This document shows positions 1-7,038 of a DNA stretch of 32,853 nucleotides, in pieces. The position numbers were made by a program, and so were the translations under genes. Each line of letters starts with the position of its first letter. Within the stretch, counting starts at the first letter, position 1. Source of the stretch: Streptomyces ipomoeae 91-03. GTDB lineage: Bacteria; Actinomycetota; Actinomycetes; Streptomycetales; Streptomycetaceae. A model generated the notes under the pieces. It was not told where the DNA came from. It made no database searches and worked only from the letters and a program-made list of their open reading frames with translations. The stretch is taken from contig NZ_AEJC01000029.1 in the NCBI RefSeq assembly GCF_000317595.1, positions 1 through 32,853 of the forward strand, given 5' to 3'.

Positions 1-654
1 ACCACGGCCATCGCCAACGACTACGGCGTCCAGGAGATCTTCGCCCGGCAGGTGGCCGCCCACGGCAGGGCCGGTGACCTGCTGATGCTGCTGTCGACCA
101 GCGGCGCCAGCGCCAACCTGCTCGTCGCCGCGCAGGAGGCCCACCGCGTCGGCATGACCGTACGGGCCCTGACCGGTCCGGCGCCCAACCCCCTGCAGGG
201 AGTCGCCGACGAGGCCCTGTGCGTGGAGGCGGCGTCCGCCGCCACCGTGCAGGAACTGCACCTCGTGGCCGTGCACATGCTCTGCGAGTCCTTCGACCGG
301 GCCCTCGAACGGCGACGGCTGCCCGGGGACGGCCGGTGGGCGGCCATGCTCGGGGAAGGCGACGGATACGGGAAGGGCGGCCGATTCGGGGAGGACGGCG
401 CGTTCGGAGAGGACGGCGGGCTCGGGAAGGACCGCGGACTCGGAGACGACAGCGGACTCGAGAAGAAGGACCGCGGACTCGGAGACAACGACGGACTCGA
501 GAAGAAGGACCGCGGACTCGGAGACAACGACGGACTCGAGAAGAAGGACCGCGGACTCGGAGACGACGACGGACTCGGGAGGAAGGACCGCGGACTCGGA
601 GACGACGACGGACTCGGGAGGAAGGACCGCGAACTCGGGGAGGACGGCCGATGA
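1..654 (+). CDS. SIS-domain sugar-phosphate isomerase, GmhA-like (5' truncated)
   Basis: The frame is open from base 1, so the N-terminus lies outside the window. The visible part is the C-terminal half of a SIS (sugar isomerase) domain. It has the phosphosugar-binding STSG stretch (LLSTSGASANLL) and a QELHL..H.LC motif, both typical of sedoheptulose-7-phosphate isomerases (GmhA). That family makes D-glycero-manno-heptose 7-phosphate, the substrate of the HldE-type enzyme encoded next. The domain ends near base 340. After it comes a low-complexity, acidic Gly/Asp/Lys tail of about 100 residues, made largely of 13-residue repeats and unlike anything in the family. The stop overlaps the next start (ATGA at 651-654), so the genes are translationally coupled. 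The isomerase role is inferred from motifs plus context; another SIS sugar-phosphate isomerase remains possible. Confidence 0.8.
   Translation, partial: TTAIANDYGVQEIFARQVAAHGRAGDLLMLLSTSGASANLLVAAQEAHRVGMTVRALTGPAPNPLQGVADEALCVEAASAATVQELHLVAVHMLCESFDRALERRRLPGDGRWAAMLGEGDGYGKGGRFGEDGAFGEDGGLGKDRGLGDDSGLEKKDRGLGDNDGLEKKDRGLGDNDGLEKKDRGLGDDDGLGRKDRGLGDDDGLGRKDRELGEDGR
430..651 (+). repeat. 39-bp in-frame tandem repeat, five units plus a partial
   Basis: Units start at 430, 469, 508, 547 and 586 and are followed by a partial copy at 625-651. Each full unit is 39 bp and encodes 13 residues of the pattern DRGLGDxxGLExK. Units 2 and 3 are almost identical, and units 4 and 5 share the EKK to GRK change, which suggests duplication in blocks. 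Weaker copies of the same Gly-Asp-rich motif (FGEDG, LGKD) extend upstream to about 375. The unit length is a multiple of three, so copy-number change would lengthen or shorten the isomerase tail without breaking the frame. Confidence 0.95.
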
Positions 655-2087
655 GTGCCCCGGCCCCGCTGCTCGTCGTCGGTGACGCGCTGCTCGACCA
701 CGACCTGTGCGGACGGGCCGAGCGCCTGGCACCCGACGCGCCCGTCCCGGTCGTGAGCGGCACCCGGCGCACCACACGGCCGGGCGGGGCGGCCCTCACC
801 GCCTGCCTCGCCGCGGCCGACGGCAGGCCCGTCACCCTGGTCACCGCGCTCGGCGACGACGAGGCGAGCGACACCCTGCACCGGCTGCTGGCCGACCGGG
901 TGCGCCTCGTACGGCTGCCGCTGACCGGCGCCCTGTCCAGCAAGACCCGGGTCCTGGTGGACGGCAGGCCGTTGCTGCGCATCGACGACGGGGAGGGGCG
1001 GGCGGGGGAACGTACGGACGAGGCGTGCCGGGCGGTCGCCGAGGCCGGTGCCCTGCTCGTCTCCGACTACGGGCGCGGCACCGTCGACGCCCTGCGCGAC
1101 GTCCTTCGGTCGGTGGCCGCGCGGGCGCCCGTCGTCTGGGACCCGCATCCGCGCGGCAGCCCACCGGTGCCGGGGGTCCGGCTGGCCACGCCGTCCGCGA
1201 CCGAGGCACGCGGCTTCGCCGCCCGCTCGGCCGCCGACGAGGAGGCGCGGGAGGCGGGCGCGCTGCAGCGGGCGGCACGGGACGCCGGCATGCTCGTCCG
1301 GGCCTGGCGGGCGGCGTCCGTGGCCGTGACGCTGGGCGGGCGGGGCGCGCTGCTGTCGCACGGGGAGACCCCGCTGCTGGTGCCGTCGCCGGTCACGGCC
1401 GAGGGCGACGCCTGCGGTGCCGGGGACCGGTTCGCGGCGACCGCCGCCGGGCTCCTGGCGGACGGGGAGCTCACCGAGACCGCGGTACGGGATGCCGTGC
1501 ACGCCGCCACCCGGTACGTCGCCGAGGGAGGCGTCCGCTCCCTCGCCGTGGACGAGGCCGCGGCCGTCGGCGGGCGTCCGGCGGAGGCCGAGGAGCCGGT
1601 GGACGACGCCCTGCGCACGGCGGCCCGGGTGCGTGCCGCCGGCGGGACCGTCGTCGCCGCCGGTGGCTGCTTCGACCTGCTGCACGCCGGTCATGTCGCC
1701 CTGCTGCAGGCCGCGCGGCGTACCGGGGACTGTCTGATCGTGTGCGTGAACTCGGACGCGTCCGTGCGCCGGCGCAAGGGCGGCGGCCGGCCGCTGGTGC
1801 CGCTGGCGGACCGGGTCCGGGTGCTGCGGGCGCTGGAGTGCGTCGACGCGGTCGCCGTGTTCGACGAGGACACCCCGGAGCGGCTGCTCGGCGAACTGCG
1901 CCCGCACATCTGGGCGAAGGGCGGCGACTACGCCCTGGCCCGGCTGCCGGAGGCGTCGCTCGTGGAGAGCTGGGGCGGACAGGTCGTGCTGTTCCCCTAC
2001 CTGGACGGCCGCTCGACCACCGGCATCGCCGAGCGCGCGGCGTCGGCCCCACAACCGGTCCGGCCGACGGAACGGAGGCGACGGTGA
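651..2087 (+). CDS. hldE: Bifunctional heptose-7-phosphate kinase / heptose-1-phosphate adenylyltransferase (HldE)
   Basis: The protein has 478 residues, close to the usual HldE length. Residues 1 to about 315 form a PfkB/ribokinase-fold kinase. Visible are the N-terminal GDALLDHD segment, a GGAALT region after it and the GDACGAGDRF catalytic/anion-hole motif at residues 252-261. Residues from about 325 form a cytidylyltransferase-like domain with GCFDLLHAGH, whose HxGH signature starts at residue 345, followed by a KGGGRP loop. By family, the kinase phosphorylates D-glycero-manno-heptose 7-phosphate at C1 and the second domain adds AMP, giving ADP-heptose after a GmhB phosphatase step; no gmhB is visible here. 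The ATG at 651 overlaps the upstream stop. The stop at 2085-2087 overlaps a GTG that opens the start-codon ladder before the GT9 gene. Use of D,D- versus L,D-heptose cannot be read from the sequence. Confidence 0.92.
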   Translation: MSAPAPLLVVGDALLDHDLCGRAERLAPDAPVPVVSGTRRTTRPGGAALTACLAAADGRPVTLVTALGDDEASDTLHRLLADRVRLVRLPLTGALSSKTRVLVDGRPLLRIDDGEGRAGERTDEACRAVAEAGALLVSDYGRGTVDALRDVLRSVAARAPVVWDPHPRGSPPVPGVRLATPSATEARGFAARSAADEEAREAGALQRAARDAGMLVRAWRAASVAVTLGGRGALLSHGETPLLVPSPVTAEGDACGAGDRFAATAAGLLADGELTETAVRDAVHAATRYVAEGGVRSLAVDEAAAVGGRPAEAEEPVDDALRTAARVRAAGGTVVAAGGCFDLLHAGHVALLQAARRTGDCLIVCVNSDASVRRRKGGGRPLVPLADRVRVLRALECVDAVAVFDEDTPERLLGELRPHIWAKGGDYALARLPEASLVESWGGQVVLFPYLDGRSTTGIAERAASAPQPVRPTERRRR

Positions 2088-2457
2088 CCGCACGACCGCG
2101 TCGGCCCCGGCTGGGCTGGTGGGGCGACCAACGGACAGGAGTCCACGATGACCGCGCACCGCCCCCGGCTACCGGTCCGACCGACTGGAGGGCACCGTGA
2201 CCCACCACCGCACCGCCCCCGGCTACCGACCCGGCCAACCGACCGGAGGCCGCCGTGACCACACCACCGCACTTCCCCACCGGCTACCGGGTCCCACCGA
2301 CCGACCGGAGGGCGCCATGACCGCACCACCGCACCGCCCCCGGTCACCGACCCAGCCGACCAACCGACCGGAAGCCACCACGACCACACCACCACCCCCC
2401 CCAGCCACCGACCCGGCCAACCGACCGGAGGCCACCGTGACCACACCACCGCACCGC
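2074..2457 (+). repeat. Seven-unit tandem array of ribosome-binding site plus start codon
   Basis: Seven degenerate copies, 49-64 bp apart, of a cassette made of GGAGG, a short spacer, RTGACC and a CCGCACCGCCCCCGG-type tail. Start codons stand at 2084 (GTG), 2148 (ATG), 2197 (GTG), 2255 (GTG), 2317 (ATG), 2380 (mutated to ACG) and 2437 (GTG). The Shine-Dalgarno begins 10 nt before the start codon in every unit except the second (11 nt). The first start overlaps the hldE stop. The frames opened at 2084, 2148 and 2255 encode peptides of 38, 36 and 21 residues; each ends in a TGA that overlaps a later unit's start (2197, 2255 and 2317). Starts at 2197, 2317 and 2437 are in frame with the GT9 gene. 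The array fills the whole gap between hldE and the GT9 core. Confidence 0.93.
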
Positions 2458-3450
2458 CCCCGCCTGCTGGTTCTGCGTGCGCTGGGGCTGGGTGACCTGC
2501 TCGCCGGGGTGCCCGCGCTGCGCGGCATTCGCCGGGCCTTTCCCGGGCACCATCTCGTGCTGGCGCTGCCCTCGACGCTCCGCGAGGCGGCGTCGGCCAC
2601 CGGAGCCGTGGACGAGATCCTGCCCGCCGAGGCACCGAACCGGGGCGTGCCGTCGCTGGACCGGTGGTCGGGACCGCCGCCGGACATCGCGATCGACCTG
2701 CACGGCAACGGGCCGGAGAGCCGCGACGCGCTGGCCGCCCTCTCCCCCGGCCGACTGCTCGCCTACGCGCACCCGGACCCCGCCCCGGCCCGGCCTCCGG
2801 TGTGGCGGGCGGACGAGCACGAGCGCGAGCGGTGGTGCGGCTTCCTCGCGGCGTACGGCATCGCCGCGGACCCGGCGGACCTCCGGCTGCCCCCTCCGGA
2901 CGTACCGTCCCCGGCGCCGGCCGCAGTGGTCGTCCACCCCGGGGCGGAGTCCGCGTCCCGCCGCTGGCCGGCGGAGCGCTTCGCGGATCTCGTACGGCGC
3001 CTGCGGACCGCCGGTCACCGTGTCGTCGTCAGCGGCGGCCCGAAGGAGGACGCACTGGTCCTGGCCGTCGCCGCACGGGCGGGCCTGCCGGAGGAGGACG
3101 TACTCCGTGGCGGGCTGCCCTTCGGTGAGCTGTCTGCGCTCGTCGCCCGTGCCGCGCTCGTGGTGAGCGGCGACACCGGCCTCGCGCATCTCGCCGTGGC
3201 CCACGCCACGCCGTCCGTCACCCTGTTCGGTCCGGTGTCGCCACGCCTGTGGGGGCCGCCCCGGTCCGCGCGCCATATCGCCCTGTGGAAGCCCGGCCCG
3301 CCCGGCGACCCGCACGGCGACACCCCGGATCCCCAACTCCTGCGCGTCGACGTCGAGGAGGCCGCGACCGCGGCCCTGGGTCTGCTGCGACCCGCGTCAC
3401 CGAACGCACCACGGTGGAAGGGAGATGACGCCCGTGTCCCCTCGGCATGA
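2437..3450 (+). CDS. Glycosyltransferase family 9, heptosyltransferase type
   Basis: GT9 enzymes move heptose from ADP-heptose to an acceptor glycan and lack membrane segments. From the start used here the protein has 337 residues, normal for the family. It opens with RALGLGDLLAGVPALRGI, the N-terminal GDxL...P.L...K/R motif. It continues with DLHGNGPESR, VVHPGAES..RRWPAERFADL and, near the C-terminus, SGDTGLAHLAVA followed by TLFGPVSP, the donor-binding signature. The GTG at 2437 is chosen because the family core begins ten residues later and GGAGG lies at 2427-2431. In-frame starts at 2317 (ATG) and 2197 (GTG) would add 40 or 80 proline-rich residues made from the cassette repeat. With HldE directly upstream, ADP-heptose is the likely donor. 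The acceptor is unknown; a Streptomyces has no LPS, so a wall or exopolymer glycan is inferred. Confidence 0.9.
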   Translation: MTTPPHRPRLLVLRALGLGDLLAGVPALRGIRRAFPGHHLVLALPSTLREAASATGAVDEILPAEAPNRGVPSLDRWSGPPPDIAIDLHGNGPESRDALAALSPGRLLAYAHPDPAPARPPVWRADEHERERWCGFLAAYGIAADPADLRLPPPDVPSPAPAAVVVHPGAESASRRWPAERFADLVRRLRTAGHRVVVSGGPKEDALVLAVAARAGLPEEDVLRGGLPFGELSALVARAALVVSGDTGLAHLAVAHATPSVTLFGPVSPRLWGPPRSARHIALWKPGPPGDPHGDTPDPQLLRVDVEEAATAALGLLRPASPNAPRWKGDDARVPSA

Positions 3451-4372
3451 CGCCGAGGCCGTGACCGCCGCCGGCACCGTCGCCCCGGACAGCCGGGTCA
3501 CGGTCGCCGTGATCACCCGTGACCGGTGTGCGGGGCTGCTGCGTACCCTCGACGCCCTCGCCGCGCTCCCCGAACGCCCGCTGGTCATCGTCGTCGACAA
3601 CAGCTCCGACGACTCGACCCTCCGGGCGCTGCGCGGTCACCCGTCGGCCCCCCGCGTGCTACGGCCCACCCGGAACACCGGGGCCCTGGGCCGCAACATC
3701 GCCGTACAGCGGGCCGACACACCGTACGTGGCGTTCAGCGACGACGATTCCTGGTGGTCGCCGGGCGCGCTGCGGCAGGCGGCGGACCTGTTCGACGCCC
3801 ACCCCCGTCTGGGCCTGGTGGCCGCCCGCATCCTGGTCGGGCCCGACCGCGCCGAGGACCCGATCAACGCCGTGCTCGCCGCCTCCCCTCTGCCGTGCGC
3901 GCCCGACCTGCCGGGCCGTCCGGTGCTGGGTTTCCTCGCCTGTGCCTGTGTGGCGCGCCGGGATGCCTTCCTCGGCGCGGGCGGCTACCACCCCCTGCTG
4001 TTCTTCGGCGGTGAGGAGACACTGCTCGCCTACGATCTGGTGGCCGACGGCTGGGGCGTCACGTACGAACCCTCGTTGACGGCCCGTCATGATCCCGAGC
4101 CCGGCGGTCGCACGGGCCGGAGCCATCTGCTGCTGCGCAACGAGGTGCTGACCCTGTTGCTGCGGCGTCCGCTCCCGGTGGCCCTGCGGGCGGTCACACG
4201 CCTCGCCGTCTCCGCGTCCACCGGTGAGCCGGACGCCCGCCGGGCCCTGAGCGAAGTGCTCGTACGACTCCCCGCCGCGCTCGCGCGCCGCAGACCGCTG
4301 CCACCGCATGTGGAGAGCGCGGCCCGGCTGCTGGACGACCCCGCCTGCCCGGAGGGGAGCGGTACGCCATGA
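3434..4372 (+). CDS. Glycosyltransferase family 2, first of a tandem pair
   Basis: A GT-A fold glycosyltransferase of 312 residues. It has the VAVITRDRC nucleotide-binding opening, VVDNSSDDST, NTGALGRNIA and the metal-binding SDDDSWW at about residues 103-105. FLACACVARRDAFLGAGG and the GGEETLLAYDL acceptor/catalytic segment follow. The GTG at 3434 is preferred over the ATG at 3425 because GGGAG at 3420-3424 abuts the ATG with no spacer but sits 9 nt before the GTG. Either start overlaps the end of the GT9 gene, and the stop overlaps the next start (ATGA at 4369-4372). About half of the residues I compared match the next gene in the same order, so the pair looks like a tandem duplication that has diverged. 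Donor and acceptor sugars cannot be told from the sequence. Confidence 0.88.
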   Translation: MSPRHDAEAVTAAGTVAPDSRVTVAVITRDRCAGLLRTLDALAALPERPLVIVVDNSSDDSTLRALRGHPSAPRVLRPTRNTGALGRNIAVQRADTPYVAFSDDDSWWSPGALRQAADLFDAHPRLGLVAARILVGPDRAEDPINAVLAASPLPCAPDLPGRPVLGFLACACVARRDAFLGAGGYHPLLFFGGEETLLAYDLVADGWGVTYEPSLTARHDPEPGGRTGRSHLLLRNEVLTLLLRRPLPVALRAVTRLAVSASTGEPDARRALSEVLVRLPAALARRRPLPPHVESAARLLDDPACPEGSGTP

Positions 4373-5292
4373 GCGACCACCCGACGGACGCCGGCGGCCG
4401 GGACGGTCGTACGACCGTGGTGGTGATCACCCACAACCGTCGCGCCGAACTGCTGCGCACGCTGCGGCTCCTGCGCGAGTTGCCCGAGCGCCCGCGGGTG
4501 ATCGTCACCGACAACGCCTCGTCCGACGGCACGGCCGAGGCCGTCCGGCGTGACTTCCCGGAGGTCCTGCTGCTGCGGCCCGGGGCGAACCTGGGCGCGG
4601 TGGGACGCAACCTGGCGGTGCGCCAGGTGACCAGCCCCTATGTGGCGTTCTGCGACGACGACACCTGGTGGGAGCCCGGCAGTCTGCGGCGGGCCGCGGA
4701 CCTGCTCGACCGGCGGCCCCGGCTCGCCTCCGTCACGGCCCGCATCGTCGTGGAGCCGTCCGGCGCCGAGGACCCGATCGTCGTCGAGCTACGGGACTCT
4801 CCCCTCGGTGGCCCCGCCTGGCTGCCGGGACCGGCCCTCGGTTCCTTCCTGGCCGCCGCCACCGTCATGCGCACCGACGCCTTCCGGGAGGTCGGCGGCT
4901 TCCACCCCGGTCTGTGGCTCGGCGGCGAGGAGGAGTTGCTGGCCACCGATCTGCTGCTGCGGGGCTGGTGGCTGAGTTACGTCGAGGATCTGACGGTCCA
5001 TCACCGGGCCTCCACGCTGCGGGACAGCACGGCGCGACGGATCCTGGGGCTGCGCAATACGCTCTGGTTCACCTGGCTGCGCCGTCCGCTCCGGCCCGCC
5101 CTGCGGCGTACCGCCCGGCTGATGGTCACCGTGCCCCGGGACAGGGCCTCGGTCCGTGCCTTCGCACAGGCCGCCGCGGGACTGCCCTGGGTACTGAGAC
5201 AACGGGCGCCGGTACCACCGGAGATCGAGCGGCGGCTGGCGGCCCTGGAACGGGCGCGGCCCTCGTCGTCGCCACGCGCGTACATCGGGTGA
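4369..5292 (+). CDS. Glycosyltransferase family 2, second of a tandem pair
   Basis: A 307-residue GT2 enzyme. It has VVVITHNRRAELLRTL, VTDNASSDGT, NLGAVGRNLAVR, the CDDDTWW metal site at residues 96-98 and LGGEEELLATDLLLRGW near the catalytic base. The C-terminal third (RNTLWFTWLRRPLRPALRR) is basic and amphipathic, as in its upstream neighbour, and may sit on the membrane surface. The gene is last in the heptose operon. Its final residues (RAYIG) and stop fall inside the first unit of a 27-bp repeat that continues downstream. It probably adds a sugar to the same glycan as the GT9 enzyme, which is an inference from co-transcription only. Confidence 0.88.
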   Translation: MSDHPTDAGGRDGRTTVVVITHNRRAELLRTLRLLRELPERPRVIVTDNASSDGTAEAVRRDFPEVLLLRPGANLGAVGRNLAVRQVTSPYVAFCDDDTWWEPGSLRRAADLLDRRPRLASVTARIVVEPSGAEDPIVVELRDSPLGGPAWLPGPALGSFLAAATVMRTDAFREVGGFHPGLWLGGEEELLATDLLLRGWWLSYVEDLTVHHRASTLRDSTARRILGLRNTLWFTWLRRPLRPALRRTARLMVTVPRDRASVRAFAQAAAGLPWVLRQRAPVPPEIERRLAALERARPSSSPRAYIG

Positions 5293-5351
5293 GTGGCGGC
5301 TCGCGCGTACATCTGGTGAGCGGCGGCTCGCGCGTACGTCGCGTGAGCGCC
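5274..5351 (+). repeat. Three-unit 27-bp tandem repeat at the end of the heptose operon
   Basis: Units begin at 5274, 5301 and 5328 (the last slightly short) and share CGCGCGTAC...GTGAGYGGCGGC. The GT2 stop codon lies in the first unit. Each copy also carries an in-frame TGA, so the extra units are read as 3' untranslated sequence. No terminator-like hairpin with a clear stem was found between the repeat and the convergent phosphatase gene at 5382. Confidence 0.8.
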
Positions 5352-5381
5352 GACCGGGTGGCGTCTCCGGGCCGGGCCCGG

Positions 5382-6611
5382 TCACAGGCGGATGATGACG
5401 AGGGCCGTGTCGTCGGTGGCGCCGTCGGGCGGGAGGAGGTCGTGCAGGAGGGCGTCGGCGAGGGGCTCGGGGGTGGCGTGGCGGTGGCGGTTGAGGGCGT
5501 CGGCGAGGCGGGCGAGACCGGTGTCGATGTCCTCGTGGCGGCGTTCGATCAGCCCGTCCGTGTACAGGACCAGGGTGTCGCCCTCGGTGAAGTCGACGGC
5601 GGCCTGCGGGCGGGCGACGTGTTCCGGACGGGCCCCGAGCGGCGGATCGGTGGCCCGGTCGAGAAAGACGACCGTGCCGTCGCCGCGCAGCAGTACGGGC
5701 GGCAGGTGGCCGGCGCTGCTGTAGGTGATCGTGTGGGTCTCCCAGTCCATGCAGGTCTGGACGACGGTGGTGTTCTCGGCGCCCTCGACGGAGTCGGCGT
5801 ACAGGCCGAGGGCGTCCAGCGCCCGCGCGGGGCCGGACGCGACGAGGGACGCGGCGCTCAGCGCGCTGCGCAGCTGGCCCATGGCGCAGGCGGCGGCCAG
5901 GCCGTGTCCGACGACGTCGCCCACGGCGACGCCGATCCGGTCCTCGCCGGGCAGGTCGATGAGGTCGTACCAGTCGCCGCACACATTGAGCGCGCCGACG
6001 GCCGGCCGATAGCGCACCGCGGCACGGTGGTGGCGGACGGGACGGGGCGCGGGCAGCATCGCCTTCTGCAGCGCGAGGGCGACGTCACGTTCCCGGGCGT
6101 GCGCCTTGCGCAGCCGCTCGTTGATCTCCTGCAGCTCACGGGCGCGGGTGTAGAGCTCGGCCTCCAGCACCCGGGCTCGATCGCCCTGAGGGTGTGAGGG
6201 GGCCCGGATCAGCTCGCTGACCTCCTCCACCCGGTGGATCAGCAGCACCACGCTCCCGTCGGGGCCCAGGAGCGGCGCGTTCACCGGGCTCCAGTACCGC
6301 TCCTCCCACTCGCCCGGCCGCTGCGCCGACTCCACGTCGTACCGCTGCAACGCCATCGCGTCCCGCTCACCGCTGTGCGCGACACGCTCGAGGGACGCCG
6401 CCAGATTGCGCATACCGGTCGCGCCCGGATCGGCCGGGTTGTCGGGGAACACATCGAAGAGATACCGGCCGACGACCTGCTCACGAGTCCGGCCCGCCAG
6501 TCGCAGGAACTCCTCGTTCGCGTCGGCGAACACCAGCTCGGGCGTCAGCAGCGCCACCATGCCCGGCAGTGCCTGGAAGACCGCCGCGTAGTCGATCGCC
6601 GTATCCGCCAT
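5382..6611 (-). CDS. PAS-domain PP2C-type serine phosphatase (SpoIIE/RsbU family)
   Basis: A 409-residue soluble signalling protein. Residues 8 to about 125 form a PAS sensor (FQALPGMVALLTPE..FADANEEFLRLAGRT, then YWSPVNAPLLGPDG). Residues about 145-185 form a charged helix likely to be a coiled coil (LEAELYTRARELQEINERL). The rest is a SpoIIE/PP2C phosphatase domain with metal ligands GDWYD (D213, D216), VGDVVGHGLAA, SSAGHLPPVLL, LVLYTDGLIERR and a final TDDTALVII. By family it dephosphorylates an anti-sigma-factor antagonist in response to a PAS-sensed cue. No partner genes are adjacent, and such orphan phosphatases are common in Streptomyces. The ATG at 6611 is chosen because GAGG precedes it by 9 nt; an upstream in-frame ATG at 6656 has a weaker site. 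Confidence 0.9.
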   Translation of the reverse strand: MADTAIDYAAVFQALPGMVALLTPELVFADANEEFLRLAGRTREQVVGRYLFDVFPDNPADPGATGMRNLAASLERVAHSGERDAMALQRYDVESAQRPGEWEERYWSPVNAPLLGPDGSVVLLIHRVEEVSELIRAPSHPQGDRARVLEAELYTRARELQEINERLRKAHARERDVALALQKAMLPAPRPVRHHRAAVRYRPAVGALNVCGDWYDLIDLPGEDRIGVAVGDVVGHGLAAACAMGQLRSALSAASLVASGPARALDALGLYADSVEGAENTTVVQTCMDWETHTITYSSAGHLPPVLLRGDGTVVFLDRATDPPLGARPEHVARPQAAVDFTEGDTLVLYTDGLIERRHEDIDTGLARLADALNRHRHATPEPLADALLHDLLPPDGATDDTALVIIRL

Positions 6612-7038
6612 GGTCCGCCGCCTCAGCGTCCGTCGCCGTCCTGTGATCTCCACCATAGGAGCCTTGGACCGGGGTGGCTCGATCCTCAGGGCGCCCGTTT
6701 GACGCGCAGGTCCCGGGCCGTGCCGAGGGGAGCCCGGAGTCGCGGAGTGGCGGGCGACAGGCGGCCCGGCGGACGACAGGCGGCAGGCGGCAGGCGGCAG
6801 GCGGCAGGCGGCAGGCGACCGATCTCGGACGAGCCCACCGGCGACCTCGACCCGCAGACCTTCGTCGGCACTCAGGGGTCGGCCTTTCGGCCAGGTGGCA
6901 CGGCCATGGTCTCCGGTTTTCCGGCCTTTCGGCCGAGGTGCGGTGAGGGTGTGCGGGCTGAGAGTGAGGGGCGTGTTGACCGGTCGACCCGGTCCGGCCC
7001 GGACGGTCGGACCGGGTTCTCTCTGGAAGGACCCCCGC
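6612..7038. other. 427-bp divergent intergenic region with repeats
   Basis: The stretch separates the phosphatase gene from the secreted hydrolase and codes for nothing I can support. It holds the heptamer array at 6781-6815. It also holds two copies of a 12-bp palindrome-like hairpin, GGCCTTTCGGCC, at 6881-6892 and 6923-6934. Their four-base stems and TTTC loops are spaced 42 bp apart, upstream of the hydrolase gene. Promoters for both flanking genes must lie here, but I cannot place a convincing -35/-10 pair. Confidence 0.6.
6781..6815. repeat. Heptamer tandem repeat, five perfect CGGCAGG units
   Basis: Five uninterrupted copies of CGGCAGG, with two imperfect relatives (CGACAGG) just upstream at about 6755-6780. 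It lies in a non-coding stretch between divergent genes. A seven-base unit is prone to slippage and would change promoter spacing by 7 bp per event. Confidence 0.95.

Noticed and set aside
21..2159. A 712-codon open frame on the minus strand opposite hldE
   Set aside because: It is the mirror of the strongly supported plus-strand genes and has low-complexity Arg/Pro/Ser composition with no domain; such shadows are usual at this GC content.
430..2457. CRISPR array suspected from regularly spaced repeats
   Set aside because: Units abut each other without unique spacers, lie in or between coding frames, and no cas genes are present.
3425..3433. ATG at 3425 as the start of the first GT2 gene
   Set aside because: The only Shine-Dalgarno (GGGAG) touches this ATG directly; the in-frame GTG at 3434 has normal spacing. 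The choice is not certain.
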